This document shows positions 17,146-25,622 of a stretch of DNA of 64,000 bases, one piece after another. The stretch is taken from contig NZ_CABJDK010000003.1 of the NCBI RefSeq assembly GCF_902364355.1, forward strand, positions 161,437 to 225,436. The letters run 5' to 3'. The notes under the pieces were generated by a model. That model saw only the letters and a list, made by a program, of their open reading frames with translations, ran no database searches and was not told where the DNA came from. Source of the DNA: Collinsella aerofaciens. GTDB lineage: Bacteria > Actinomycetota > Coriobacteriia > Coriobacteriales > Coriobacteriaceae. The translations under genes were made by a program, and so were the position numbers. The first letter of the stretch is position 1, and the number at the start of each line of letters is the position of its first letter.

Positions 17146-20100
17146 GTGTATCTCAAGTCCCTCACGCTCAAAGGGTTCAAGTCGTTTGCCGACCGCGCCC
17201 ATATGACGTTTGAGCCGGGCCTGACCGTCATCGTCGGTCCCAACGGCTCGGGAAAATCGAACATCTCTGACTCGATTCTGTGGGTCCTGGGCGAGCAGAG
17301 CGCCAAGCAGCTGCGCGGCCAGGCCATGGAGGATGTCATCTTCTCGGGCTCGTCAGCGCGCAAGCCGGTGGGTGTCGCCGAGGTCACGCTGGTGCTCGAT
17401 AACTCGGACCATATGCTGCCCGTCGACTTTGACGAGGTCGCCATCACCCGTCGTATGTATCGCTCGGGCGAAAGCGAGTACCTCATCAACTCGAGTCCGT
17501 GCCGCCTGATGGACATTCAGGACATCCTGCACGATTCGGGCTTGGGCAAGGATACGCATTCCATCATCAGCCAGGGCAAGCTCGACGCCATTTTGCAGAG
17601 CCGCCCCGAGGAGCGCCGTGCCCTCATCGAGGAGGCCGCCGGCATCTCCAAGCACAAGCGCCGCAAGGAGCGTGCGCTCAGAAAGATTAAATCGATGGAC
17701 GAGCACCTGACGCGTGCCCGCGACATCAATAAGGAAATTGCCCGTCAGCTGCGACCGCTGGAGCGTCAGGTCGATCGCGCGCGCAAGTATAAAGAGCTGT
17801 CCTCGCGCGCGAACGAGCTTACGCAGATGCTGGCCGTCGACGAGCTGCGTTCGCTGCAGTCGCAGTGGAACGACTTGGAGAGCCGCTCCAAGGAAGGTGC
17901 CGCCGAGCTGGAGCTTGCGCAGTACCGCTTGGGCGAAAAGGAACGCGAGCTCGAGAAGCTCCAGGTCATGCTCGAGGAAAAGGGCCTGTTTGTGGGCGAT
18001 CTGGGCGAGCAGCGCCGCCATATGCAAGACGTGGTCGGCCGCATTAACTCCGATATGCGCCTGCTCGAGGAAAAGGGCCACAACATGGTGTCGCGCCTGT
18101 CCGACATGCGCGGCCAGATCTCGAGCTCCGAGCATCAGCGTCGTCGCGTGGTAGAGGAGCTCGAGGACGCGCGTGCGCAGCTTGAGGAAGTGACCGGCGC
18201 GCACATGCAGGCCCAGGAGGACGTTGACGCCGCCGGACCTGCCGCCGCCGAGCTCCACGAGCGGCGCGTGACGCTCGACAATCAGATTTCGCAGCTTACG
18301 CGTGAGCAACGCGATGTGCAGCGTGTGGCCGATAACGCGGCGCTCGAACTCGCCAAGGTGAAGGACTCGCTGAGCAACGCCGAGGTCGAGGACAACATGT
18401 ATGCCTCGCGCCTGGAGCAGATCGATGACCAGCTCGAGGAAGTCACGGCCTCACTCGAGAGCCGTCGCGACCGCGCCGAGGAGCTTGAGGGTGCACTCGA
18501 TCAGGCCCGTCAAGCCCAGATTGATGCGCGCGAGGCTACCGAGGTCGCCCGTGCAGCCCTTAAGGATTTGCGTGCCCGCGAGAGCGAGGCGCGCAACAAA
18601 CTGTCCGAGGTGCGCTCGGAGCTTGCTAGCCAAAAGAAACTCGATGCCCGCATGGCCGACAGCTCGCCGCTCGTGAGCTGTCTGGTGGGTGTACTGGGCG
18701 ACGATGTCTCGGGTCGTCTGGGCGACGTGCTCGAGGCCCCTCGTGAGCTCGAGGGCCTGGTGGAGCAGCTGCTTGCCGGCGATATCGATGCGCTGCTGTT
18801 CGACGATACGTCCGCGCTTGAGCGTGCCGGTCGTGCCGCTCTGGACCAGAAGAAGGCCTCGGGCGAGGCGCTGCTGGTGGCGCGCGGTGCGAGCGCCTCT
18901 GCTGCCGCTAAGGGCGCTGCCGGTTCCCGCCTGGTCGATCGCCTGTCCGTACGCGCCGGCTATGGCCCGGTTGTCGAGGCGCTGCTCGGCGGCTATTACG
19001 TTGTCGACGACTTGGCGGCTGCGCTGGCCGCGCCTGTCGTTGACGGCGTGACTTACGTGACCCCCGATGGCGCCCGCGTCGCCTGCGGCGGCCTGGTGCG
19101 TGTGGGCCTCGACGCCGGCGAGGCGTCGGGTGCCTTGGAGCGCAAGCGTCGCATTCGCGAGCTGGAGGGCCTGGAGCCCGATCTGGCTGCTGTGTTTGAG
19201 CATGTGTCGGATCAGGTCGTCGAGGCCAATGCGGCCGTCGAAGAGGCGCGTGCCGCTGAGGGCGATGCCGCCGGCGAGATCGCCCGTCTTGAGGGCGAGC
19301 GCCGCTCGCTGCTCTCCGAGATTGGCCGCCTGGAGCAAAGCGCCAACAACGCCGAGGTCGAGCGCGTGCGCATCTCCAAGCGCCGCGAGCAGGCCGCCGA
19401 GGCCGTTCGCGCTGCGCGCCCGCGCGTGGACGAGCTCACCCGCTCGCGTGACGAGGCCCGAGCGCAGGCAAGCGATCTTGGCCTTCAGATTGCCGAAGCC
19501 AACGACGAACTCGACCGCGTTCGCCGTGACGATTCCGAGGCCGCCGGCAAGCTCGCCGATGCCAAGGTCCGCCTGGCCCAGACGAGCGAGCGCCTTCGTT
19601 CTCTGAAGGGCCGCGTGCCCGATCTGGAGCATCGCCTGGAGGGCATCGACCGCCGTATCCGCGGAACACGCCAGGCCTCGCGCTCACTCGAGCTGCTGCG
19701 CCTGCGCGTCGATCCCATGCACGAGCGCTATTCGGCCCTGCTGGAGCGCGCGTCGGATTGGGCAGCGCGTCTGCGTGACCAGGCCTCTCTGGAGGAGGCG
19801 GACTCCGCTTCGCTCAAGAAGACCATCGAGGATGCCAAGGCAGAGGTTGCCCGCGCTAAGGAGAAGGTCGATACCGCCACCGCCACGCAAAACGAGTTTA
19901 AAGTCGCGCGTGGCAAGCTCGAGGTGCAGGTAGAGGCCGCCATTAAGGCCATTACCGCCGATGGCAACACGGTACTCGAGGAAGCGCTCATGCTTCCCGC
20001 GCCCACGGACCGCGATGCCGCCGAGCGCGAGCTCAACCAGCTTGTGCGCCAGATCAACAACCTTGGTCCCGTGAACCAAGTTGCCATGGAGGAGTACGAG

Positions 20101-20682
20101 CAGCTCAAGCGCCGCGCCGATTACATCGAGGAGCAGCTGGCCGATCTGGTGAGCGCGCGTAAGGCGCTCACCAAGATCACGGTGGCTATTGATCGCAAGA
20201 TGCGCAAGGCGTTCCTTGTGACGTTTGAGAAGGTCGACGCGAACTTCCGCGAGATCTTCGCTATGCTGTTCCCGGGTGGCCAGGCTCATCTGGAGATGAC
20301 CGATCCTGAGCATCCGGCCGAGACGGGTATCGAGGTCGTGGCGCAGCCGCGCGGCAAGCGCATCACCAAGATGATGCTCATGTCGGGCGGCGAGAAGAGT
20401 CTGACGGCACTCGCCCTGCTCTTTGCCGTGTACCGCACGCGCACGGTGCCGTTCTATGTGCTGGACGAGGTCGAGGCGGCACTTGACGATGCCAACCTGT
20501 CCAAGCTCATCGGCGCGCTCGACGTGTTGCGTTCCGATACGCAGCTCTTGGTCATTTCGCATCAGCGCCGTACTATGGAGGACGCTGACGTTCTCTATGG
20601 CGTCTCGATGCAAGCCGACGGCGTCAGCCGCGTCGTCTCGCAAAAACTCGATCGCGAAACCGGAAAGGTCGTGAATGCATAA
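17146..20682 (+). CDS. smc: Chromosome segregation protein SMC
   Basis: The 1178-residue condensin subunit has an N-terminal ATPase half with Walker A GPNGSGKSN (residues 32-40), a first coiled coil (about 170-490), a hinge (about 500-660), a second coiled coil (about 680-1000), and a C-terminal ATPase half with the ABC signature LMSGGEKSL and Walker B VLDEVEAALDD. The N-terminal LKSLTLKGFKSFADR is typical. It starts at GTG 17146 after CGAGGAACC. It is followed by ftsY with a 1-nt overlap (TAATG). scpA and scpB are not in this window. Confidence 0.98.
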   Translation: MYLKSLTLKGFKSFADRAHMTFEPGLTVIVGPNGSGKSNISDSILWVLGEQSAKQLRGQAMEDVIFSGSSARKPVGVAEVTLVLDNSDHMLPVDFDEVAITRRMYRSGESEYLINSSPCRLMDIQDILHDSGLGKDTHSIISQGKLDAILQSRPEERRALIEEAAGISKHKRRKERALRKIKSMDEHLTRARDINKEIARQLRPLERQVDRARKYKELSSRANELTQMLAVDELRSLQSQWNDLESRSKEGAAELELAQYRLGEKERELEKLQVMLEEKGLFVGDLGEQRRHMQDVVGRINSDMRLLEEKGHNMVSRLSDMRGQISSSEHQRRRVVEELEDARAQLEEVTGAHMQAQEDVDAAGPAAAELHERRVTLDNQISQLTREQRDVQRVADNAALELAKVKDSLSNAEVEDNMYASRLEQIDDQLEEVTASLESRRDRAEELEGALDQARQAQIDAREATEVARAALKDLRARESEARNKLSEVRSELASQKKLDARMADSSPLVSCLVGVLGDDVSGRLGDVLEAPRELEGLVEQLLAGDIDALLFDDTSALERAGRAALDQKKASGEALLVARGASASAAAKGAAGSRLVDRLSVRAGYGPVVEALLGGYYVVDDLAAALAAPVVDGVTYVTPDGARVACGGLVRVGLDAGEASGALERKRRIRELEGLEPDLAAVFEHVSDQVVEANAAVEEARAAEGDAAGEIARLEGERRSLLSEIGRLEQSANNAEVERVRISKRREQAAEAVRAARPRVDELTRSRDEARAQASDLGLQIAEANDELDRVRRDDSEAAGKLADAKVRLAQTSERLRSLKGRVPDLEHRLEGIDRRIRGTRQASRSLELLRLRVDPMHERYSALLERASDWAARLRDQASLEEADSASLKKTIEDAKAEVARAKEKVDTATATQNEFKVARGKLEVQVEAAIKAITADGNTVLEEALMLPAPTDRDAAERELNQLVRQINNLGPVNQVAMEEYEQLKRRADYIEEQLADLVSARKALTKITVAIDRKMRKAFLVTFEKVDANFREIFAMLFPGGQAHLEMTDPEHPAETGIEVVAQPRGKRITKMMLMSGGEKSLTALALLFAVYRTRTVPFYVLDEVEAALDDANLSKLIGALDVLRSDTQLLVISHQRRTMEDADVLYGVSMQADGVSRVVSQKLDRETGKVVNA

Positions 20683-21599
20683 TGGGATTCTTTGACGCTC
20701 TCTCGCGCGGACTTGAGCGCAGCCGCGAGGCCCTCAACGAGGTCTTCTACTTTGGCGGCGAGGTCGACGAGGACTTTTGGGAGGACCTTGAGGATACCCT
20801 CGTTATGGGTGACATGGGCGCCGAGGTCGCCATTCAGGTCTCCGATGATCTGCGCGAGACGGCCGCCAAGAAGAACCTCAAGACCGCCTCGCAGCTCCGT
20901 CGCGCCCTGGCTGAGCAGCTCGAGCAGCATTTTGTGCCCGCCGAGCGCGATCCGTTCTCCGACACGCCGAGCTGCGTGCTGTTTGTAGGCATTAACGGCG
21001 CCGGCAAGACCACGACGGTCGGCAAGATCGCGAGCGCCATGGCTGCCCGCGGCAAGAATGTCATGATCGGCTCGGCCGATACCTTCCGCGCCGCCGCCAT
21101 CGAGCAGCTCGATGTGTGGGGCCAGCGCGCCGGCGTCCCCGTCATCAAGCGCGACCGCGGCTCCGACCCGGCAAGCGTTTGCTACGACGTGCTCGACGAG
21201 GCCGACAAGCGCGGCAGCGACCTGGTGCTTATCGATACTGCTGGCCGTCTGCACACGAGCCCCGAGCTCATGCGCGAGCTTGCCAAGGTGGTCAACGTGA
21301 CGCGTAAGCGCGCCACCAATATGGCCGCCGGCCCCATGCCCGTCTCGGTCGTCCTCGTGATCGATGCCGCAACGGGCCAAAACGGCCTGAACCAGGCGCT
21401 CGAGTTTAATGAGGCGCTTGGCCTGGACGGTATTATCATGACAAAGCTCGACGGCACGGCTAAGGGCGGCATCGCCATGGCCGTGGCCGAGAAGCTCAAG
21501 CTCCCGATCCTTCGCATCGGCGTGGGCGAGCAGGTCGATGACCTGCAGGAGTTTAACGCCAAAGATTTCTGCCGCGCCCTGGTGGGCGAGTCCAATTAA
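20682..21599 (+). CDS. ftsY: Signal recognition particle receptor FtsY
   Basis: The 305-residue GTPase docks SRP-ribosome complexes at the membrane. It consists of the N (helical) and G domains only; the long acidic A domain of E. coli FtsY is missing, as in many Gram-positive bacteria. GTPase motifs are GINGAGKTTTVGKI (G1), ADTFRAAA, LIDTAGRLHT (G3), and TKLDGTAKGG (G4). It starts inside the smc stop and is followed by ffh 10 nt later, so receptor and particle protein are co-produced. Confidence 0.97.
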   Translation: MGFFDALSRGLERSREALNEVFYFGGEVDEDFWEDLEDTLVMGDMGAEVAIQVSDDLRETAAKKNLKTASQLRRALAEQLEQHFVPAERDPFSDTPSCVLFVGINGAGKTTTVGKIASAMAARGKNVMIGSADTFRAAAIEQLDVWGQRAGVPVIKRDRGSDPASVCYDVLDEADKRGSDLVLIDTAGRLHTSPELMRELAKVVNVTRKRATNMAAGPMPVSVVLVIDAATGQNGLNQALEFNEALGLDGIIMTKLDGTAKGGIAMAVAEKLKLPILRIGVGEQVDDLQEFNAKDFCRALVGESN

Positions 21600-21609
21600 G
21601 GAGTGACTA

Positions 21610-23085
21610 GTGTTTGATTCTCTGAGCGATCGCCTCAACGACACATTTGACCGCCTGCGCGGCAAGGGTAAGCTGACCGAGGCCGATATTACTTCGGCCA
21701 TGCGCGACATTCGCATGGCGCTGCTCGAGGCCGACGTTAACTTTAAGGTCGTCAAGGAGTTCGTTGCCAAGACCAAGGAGCGCTGCATGACCGCCGAGGT
21801 CATGGAGTCGCTGTCGCCGGCGCAAAACGTCGTCAAGATCGTGCTCGACGAGCTCACCGAGATGCTCGGCTCCACCGAGAGCAAGCTCGTCTTTAGCAAC
21901 CGTATCCCCAACGTCATCATGCTCGTGGGCCTGCAGGGCTCCGGTAAGACCACGGCGGCCGTAAAGCTGGCCTACCTGCTCAAGAAGCAGGGCCGCTCGC
22001 CGCTGCTCGCCGCGTGCGACGTCTACCGTCCCGCCGCAGCCGACCAGCTAGCCACGCTTGGCGGAGAGATCGGCGTGCCGGTCTTCCGTGGCGACGGTGC
22101 ACACCCGGTCGACATCGCCAAGGGCGCTATTCAGGAGGCCGTCGACCACCTGCGTGACGTGGTCATCGTCGATACCGCCGGTCGTTTGCAGATCGACGAG
22201 CAGATGATGCAGGAAGCCGTGGACATCAAGAAGGCCGTCAAGCCCGATCAGGTGCTGATGGTCGTCGATGCCATGACCGGCCAGGATATCGTCAACGTCG
22301 TCTCGACCTTCGCCGAGCGCACCGACTTTGACGGCGTGATCATCTCCAAGCTCGACGGCGATGCCCGTGGTGGCGGCGCGCTTTCCGTGCGCCAGGTGAC
22401 CGGCAAGCCCATCAAGTTCGTGAGCATGGGCGAGAAGCCCGATTCGCTGGAGCCGTTCTACCCCGACCGTATGGCCAAGCGAATCTTGGGCATGGGCGAC
22501 GTCGTCGGCATCATCGAGAAGGCCCAGGAGGCCGCCGATGCCGAGCAGCTCGAGGCCGCCGAGCGCATGCTGCGCGAGGGCTTTACCATGAACGACATGC
22601 TCGACCAGATGAAAGCCGTTAAGAAGATGGGCGGCATGAAGGGCATTCTCGGCATGCTCCCCGGTGGCCAGCGCGTGCTCAACCAGATGGGCGGCAACCT
22701 GGACGAGGGCATCTTCGACAAGAACGAGGCCATCATTATGTCGATGACCAAGGAGGAACGCCTGCGCCCCTCCATCATCAACGGCCAGCGCCGCGCCCGC
22801 ATTGCCAAGGGAGCCGGCGTAACCCCCACCGAGGTCAACGGCCTTATGAAGCAGTGGGGCGAGATGAATAAGATGATGGGCCGCATGCGCACGATGGCCA
22901 ATCAGGCACAGGCCGGCGGCAAAAAGGGCAAAAAGGGTAAGAAGGGCAAAAAGATGCGCATGCCCAATATTCCCGGTCTGGATGCCATGGGCTTGGGCGG
23001 CATGGGCGGCCTGGGAACAGGTGGTCCTAAGTCCGATATGGACCTGCTGCGCCAGATGGAAGCGCAGATGCGCAATAAGAAATAG
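21610..23085 (+). CDS. ffh: Signal recognition particle protein Ffh
   Basis: The 491-residue SRP54 homologue has NG domains with GLQGSGKTTAAVKLA (G1), VDTAGRLQIDEQ (G3), and SKLDGDARGG (G4), then the methionine-rich M domain that binds 4.5S RNA and signal peptides (MGGMKGILGMLPGG; NGQRRARIAKGAG RNA-binding helix). The C-terminus has a Lys/Gly run (GGKKGKKGKKGKKMRM) and a glycine-methionine-rich tail, longer than in E. coli. GTG start at 21610 follows an AAGGAGTGA site. A ylxM homologue, often placed between ftsY and ffh, is absent. Confidence 0.97.
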   Translation: MFDSLSDRLNDTFDRLRGKGKLTEADITSAMRDIRMALLEADVNFKVVKEFVAKTKERCMTAEVMESLSPAQNVVKIVLDELTEMLGSTESKLVFSNRIPNVIMLVGLQGSGKTTAAVKLAYLLKKQGRSPLLAACDVYRPAAADQLATLGGEIGVPVFRGDGAHPVDIAKGAIQEAVDHLRDVVIVDTAGRLQIDEQMMQEAVDIKKAVKPDQVLMVVDAMTGQDIVNVVSTFAERTDFDGVIISKLDGDARGGGALSVRQVTGKPIKFVSMGEKPDSLEPFYPDRMAKRILGMGDVVGIIEKAQEAADAEQLEAAERMLREGFTMNDMLDQMKAVKKMGGMKGILGMLPGGQRVLNQMGGNLDEGIFDKNEAIIMSMTKEERLRPSIINGQRRARIAKGAGVTPTEVNGLMKQWGEMNKMMGRMRTMANQAQAGGKKGKKGKKGKKMRMPNIPGLDAMGLGGMGGLGTGGPKSDMDLLRQMEAQMRNKK

Positions 23086-23108
23086 AGCTGTAATTCCAGC
23101 TTGATATG

Positions 23109-23144
23109 GCAAAGGCCGCTCGGAAGCTACCGGGTGGCCTTTGC
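23109..23144. terminator. Stem-loop after ffh
   Basis: GCAAAGGCC (23109-23117) and GGCCTTTGC (23136-23144) form a 9-bp stem with an 18-nt loop, 23 nt after ffh. It stands between convergent ffh and the minus-strand DUF134 gene and could serve either. The T tract is weak. Confidence 0.6.
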
Positions 23145-23205
23145 TGTTGGCTTTGTTTGTTGGGTTGCGTTTGGCGTCGCGCCCCGAGCTCGCGGTGCCG
23201 TGCCG

Positions 23206-23970
23206 TTAGTGGCAGCCGCAGCCCTCGTCGCCCTCGTGCTCGTGATGGCCGTGGCAGCCGCAGGAATCGCCATGCTCGTGAGTGTGCTCGTGGTCGTGGC
23301 CGTGGCAGCCGCACGTGGCCTCGCCGTTCTGTGCGAGCGTGCCGGCGATAAGGGCCTCGACGCAAGCGTCGCAGCTGCCTTGGGCACCCGCGTATACCGT
23401 GATGCCGGCTTGGGCAAGCGCGTTGATAGCGCCACCGCCGATGCCGCCGCAGATGAGCGTGTCCACGCCGCCGTTGGCGAGCAGGCCCGCAAGGGCACCG
23501 TGGCCGGTGCCGCCGGTGCCCACGACCTGCTCGCTGAGCACCTTGCCGTCCTGAATGTCGTAGATCTTGAACTGCTCGCTGCGGCCAAAGTGCATAAAGA
23601 TGTTGCCGTTGTCATACGTGGTTGCCACTCTCATGGTGCCGATCTCCTTTGCTGGCCATACGGCCGTCGTTGTGGTGATGGGGGAGTACGCGATATTGCC
23701 GCCCTCGATGATGAGCGCCCGACCATTGACCAGCGCATTTGCCACCTTGCGATGCGCTCGGCTGCAAATTGCCGCCACCGTGGCGCGCGCGATGCCCATG
23801 TGCTTTGCGACGGCCTCCTGATTGAGGCCTTCCAGGTCGCATAGCCGCAGGACCTCGAGTTCGTCGACCGTCATGTCGATGGCCTCTCCGCTGGCAAGGC
23901 CATCGGGGGTAAAACCGCGATATTCGGGGATGATCCCGATGCGGCGCAATTTTTCACGTCTTCCTGCCAT
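23206..23970 (-). CDS. DUF134 DNA-binding domain fused to a NifX/NifB-type Fe-Mo cofactor-binding domain with His/Cys-rich tail
   Basis: The protein has 254 residues, starting at 23970 where GGAGAG stands at good spacing. Residues 1-100 are a DUF134-type helix-turn-helix (MTVDELEVLRLCDLEGL, ATVAAICSRAHRKVA). Residues about 108-215 resemble the dinitrogenase iron-molybdenum cofactor family (MRVATTYDNGNIFMHFGR, LICGGIGGGAINAL). The tail (about 220-254) is an extreme metal-binding segment of repeated CGCHGH and HEHTHEH type. It probably senses or carries a metal or Fe-S species and represses its own promoter, which is flanked by two matched operators (23985, 24034). No nitrogenase genes are visible. 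The regulatory role is inferred. Confidence 0.88.
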   Translation of the reverse strand: MAGRREKLRRIGIIPEYRGFTPDGLASGEAIDMTVDELEVLRLCDLEGLNQEAVAKHMGIARATVAAICSRAHRKVANALVNGRALIIEGGNIAYSPITTTTAVWPAKEIGTMRVATTYDNGNIFMHFGRSEQFKIYDIQDGKVLSEQVVGTGGTGHGALAGLLANGGVDTLICGGIGGGAINALAQAGITVYAGAQGSCDACVEALIAGTLAQNGEATCGCHGHDHEHTHEHGDSCGCHGHHEHEGDEGCGCH

Positions 23971-23984
23971 ACACTCTCCATATC

Positions 23985-23996
23985 TGACATATGTCA
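23985..23996. promoter_or_regulatory. Operator 1: TGACATATGTCA palindrome
   Basis: A perfect 12-bp palindrome lies between the minus-strand promoter and the DUF134 start codon. Its core CATATGTCA is repeated at operator 2. Centre-to-centre distance to operator 2 is 53 bp, about five helical turns. Probable autoregulatory binding site (inference). Confidence 0.7.
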
Positions 23997-24001
23997 ACAA
24001 T

Positions 24002-24029
24002 AGAATAACGACCGTGCGGATTTACGCAA
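24002..24029 (-). promoter_or_regulatory. Promoter of the DUF134/NifX-like gene
   Basis: On the minus strand, TTGCGT (24024-24029), a 16-nt spacer and TATTCT (24002-24007) point into the DUF134 gene. Operators 1 and 2 flank it exactly. Confidence 0.65.
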
Positions 24030-24033
24030 GGAA

Positions 24034-24053
24034 TTTCTGGCATATGTCAGAAA
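24034..24053. promoter_or_regulatory. Operator 2: TTTCTGGCATATGTCAGAAA near-palindrome
   Basis: A 20-bp inverted repeat with one mismatched pair, sharing the CATATGTCA core with operator 1. It sits just upstream of the -35 element of the DUF134 promoter. Confidence 0.7.
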
Positions 24054-24136
24054 ATGAGGGCTTATGTTAGGGCTGTGGGGCCGCTTGCGCCTGGGCTACA
24101 ATGAATCTCGCTTATAGGCGACTGACAGGAGGGTCA

Positions 24137-24985
24137 ATGAGCAAGGCTGATCAACAGTTTGTAGCCATGTGCCGCGATATTCTGGACCATGGCACCACCA
24201 CCGAGGGCCAAAAGGTCCGCCCGGTGTGGGAGGACGGCACCCCTGCCTATACCATTAAAAACTTTGGCGTCACGGCACGCTACGACCTGCGTGAGGAGTT
24301 TCCGGCGCTTACCCTGCGTCGTACGGCCCTCAAATCTGCCATGGATGAGATCCTGTGGATCTATCAAAAGAAGTCCAATAACGTGCATGACCTCAACAGC
24401 CATATTTGGGATGAGTGGGCCGACGAGACTGGCTCCATCGGCAAGGCCTACGGGTATCAGATTGGGCAGAAGAGCCATTATGCCGAGGGTGACTTTGATC
24501 AGATGGATCGCGTGCTGTACGACCTTAAGAACACGCCGTACAGCCGCCGCATTATGACGAATACCTACGTGTTTAGCGACCTGTCCGAGATGCACCTGTA
24601 TCCGTGCGCCTACAGCGTGACGTATAACGTGACGCAGCGCCCGCAGGATGATAAACCGACGCTCAACATGATTCTCAACCAGCGCAGCCAGGACATTTTG
24701 GCTGCGAACAACTGGAATGTGTGCCAGTACGCCATTTTGCTGATGATGGTCGCGCAGTCGGTCGATATGATTCCCGGAGAGTTGCTGCATGTGATTGCCG
24801 ATGCCCACATTTACGACCGTCATGTCGATATCGTCCGCGAGCTTATCGAGCGTCCGCAGTTTGCCGCGCCTAAGGTAACGCTTAACCCCGATGTGCATGA
24901 CTTCTATGCGTTTACGACCGACGACCTGATTGTCGAGGGCTATGAGCACGGCCCGCAGGTCAAGAACATCCCCATTGCGGTGTAG
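24137..24985 (+). CDS. thyA: Thymidylate synthase (ThyA, Bacillus-type)
   Basis: The 282-residue enzyme converts dUMP to dTMP using methylene-tetrahydrofolate. The catalytic Cys is in LYPCAYSVTY; the residue after Cys is Ala instead of the His of the E. coli enzyme. I recall the B. subtilis ThyA sequence as reading PCVY here and sharing the HIWD-W and IG-AYG-Q-G blocks, so this is the Bacillus subtype rather than a defect. Also seen: NQRSQDILAANNWNV and ADAHIYDRH. ATG 24137 is preceded by ACAGGAGGGT; the upstream ATG at 24101 has no such site. It is coupled to dfrA. Confidence 0.95.
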   Translation: MSKADQQFVAMCRDILDHGTTTEGQKVRPVWEDGTPAYTIKNFGVTARYDLREEFPALTLRRTALKSAMDEILWIYQKKSNNVHDLNSHIWDEWADETGSIGKAYGYQIGQKSHYAEGDFDQMDRVLYDLKNTPYSRRIMTNTYVFSDLSEMHLYPCAYSVTYNVTQRPQDDKPTLNMILNQRSQDILAANNWNVCQYAILLMMVAQSVDMIPGELLHVIADAHIYDRHVDIVRELIERPQFAAPKVTLNPDVHDFYAFTTDDLIVEGYEHGPQVKNIPIAV

Positions 24986-24994
24986 GTGACGTGC

Positions 24995-25513
24995 ATGACG
25001 TGTAAGCTTTCTGCCATTGTCGCCGTGTGCGATGACTGGGGTATTGGGTGCGAGGGCGACATGGTGGTGTCCAACCGTGCCGACATGCGTCATTTTGTGG
25101 CGTGCACCAAAGGTTGCCCGGTTATTATGGGGCGCAAGACCCTGCTGAGTTTTCCCGGCGCACGGCCGCTCAAGAATCGTCGCAATATCGTGCTCACGCG
25201 CGACGAGGATTTTTCGCCCGAAGGTGTCGACGTGGTGCATAGTATCGGCGAGGCGCTCGCCGCGGTTGCCGATGAGCCCGTTGCCTGGGTGATCGGCGGC
25301 GGCGATGTCTATCGGCAGTTTTTGCCGTACTGCGTGGAGGCCGAGGTCACGCATAACCACTGCGTCCATCCCGTGGACACGTACTTTCCCGACTTGAACG
25401 CCGATCCCGCGTGGGAAGTTGCGCGGCGCGAAGGGGTTGCCACGATTGCCGCGGGCGAGGGTGACGAAGGCCTCGATTATGAGTTCGTGACGTATCGTCG
25501 CGTTGAGGCGTAA
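24995..25513 (+). CDS. dfrA: Dihydrofolate reductase
   Basis: The 172-residue enzyme regenerates tetrahydrofolate from the dihydrofolate produced by ThyA just upstream, a functional pair. Motifs are the N-terminal SAIVAVCDDWGIG (with the Met20-loop region), PVIMGRKTLLSFPGA (NADPH binding) and WVIGGGDVYRQFLP. ATG 24995 was chosen with AGGTGA as ribosome-binding site; a GTG directly after the thyA stop (24986) is an alternative giving three more residues. A weak hairpin with GGCGTCGCCTC near 25570 may end the operon. Confidence 0.94.
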   Translation: MTCKLSAIVAVCDDWGIGCEGDMVVSNRADMRHFVACTKGCPVIMGRKTLLSFPGARPLKNRRNIVLTRDEDFSPEGVDVVHSIGEALAAVADEPVAWVIGGGDVYRQFLPYCVEAEVTHNHCVHPVDTYFPDLNADPAWEVARREGVATIAAGEGDEGLDYEFVTYRRVEA

Positions 25514-25622
25514 ATCTCCTATTTGCCCACGGTATTATCGGGTTGGAATGATTGAGGGGCGGCGCTTGGCGTCGCCTCGTTTGATATAGATGCTGCTGTA
25601 AGAAGGGTGCGGGCTGGCTGCT

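Noticed and set aside
23101..23844. A 247-codon plus-strand frame opposite the DUF134/NifX gene
   Set aside because: The minus strand has a start, ribosome-binding site, promoter and recognisable domains, whereas this frame is Val/Ala/Arg-rich noise.
24137..24985. ThyA active-site defect (PCA instead of PCH)
   Set aside because: The Bacillus-type ThyA, as I recall it, also lacks His after the catalytic Cys, and the surrounding blocks match that subtype, so this is normal variation.
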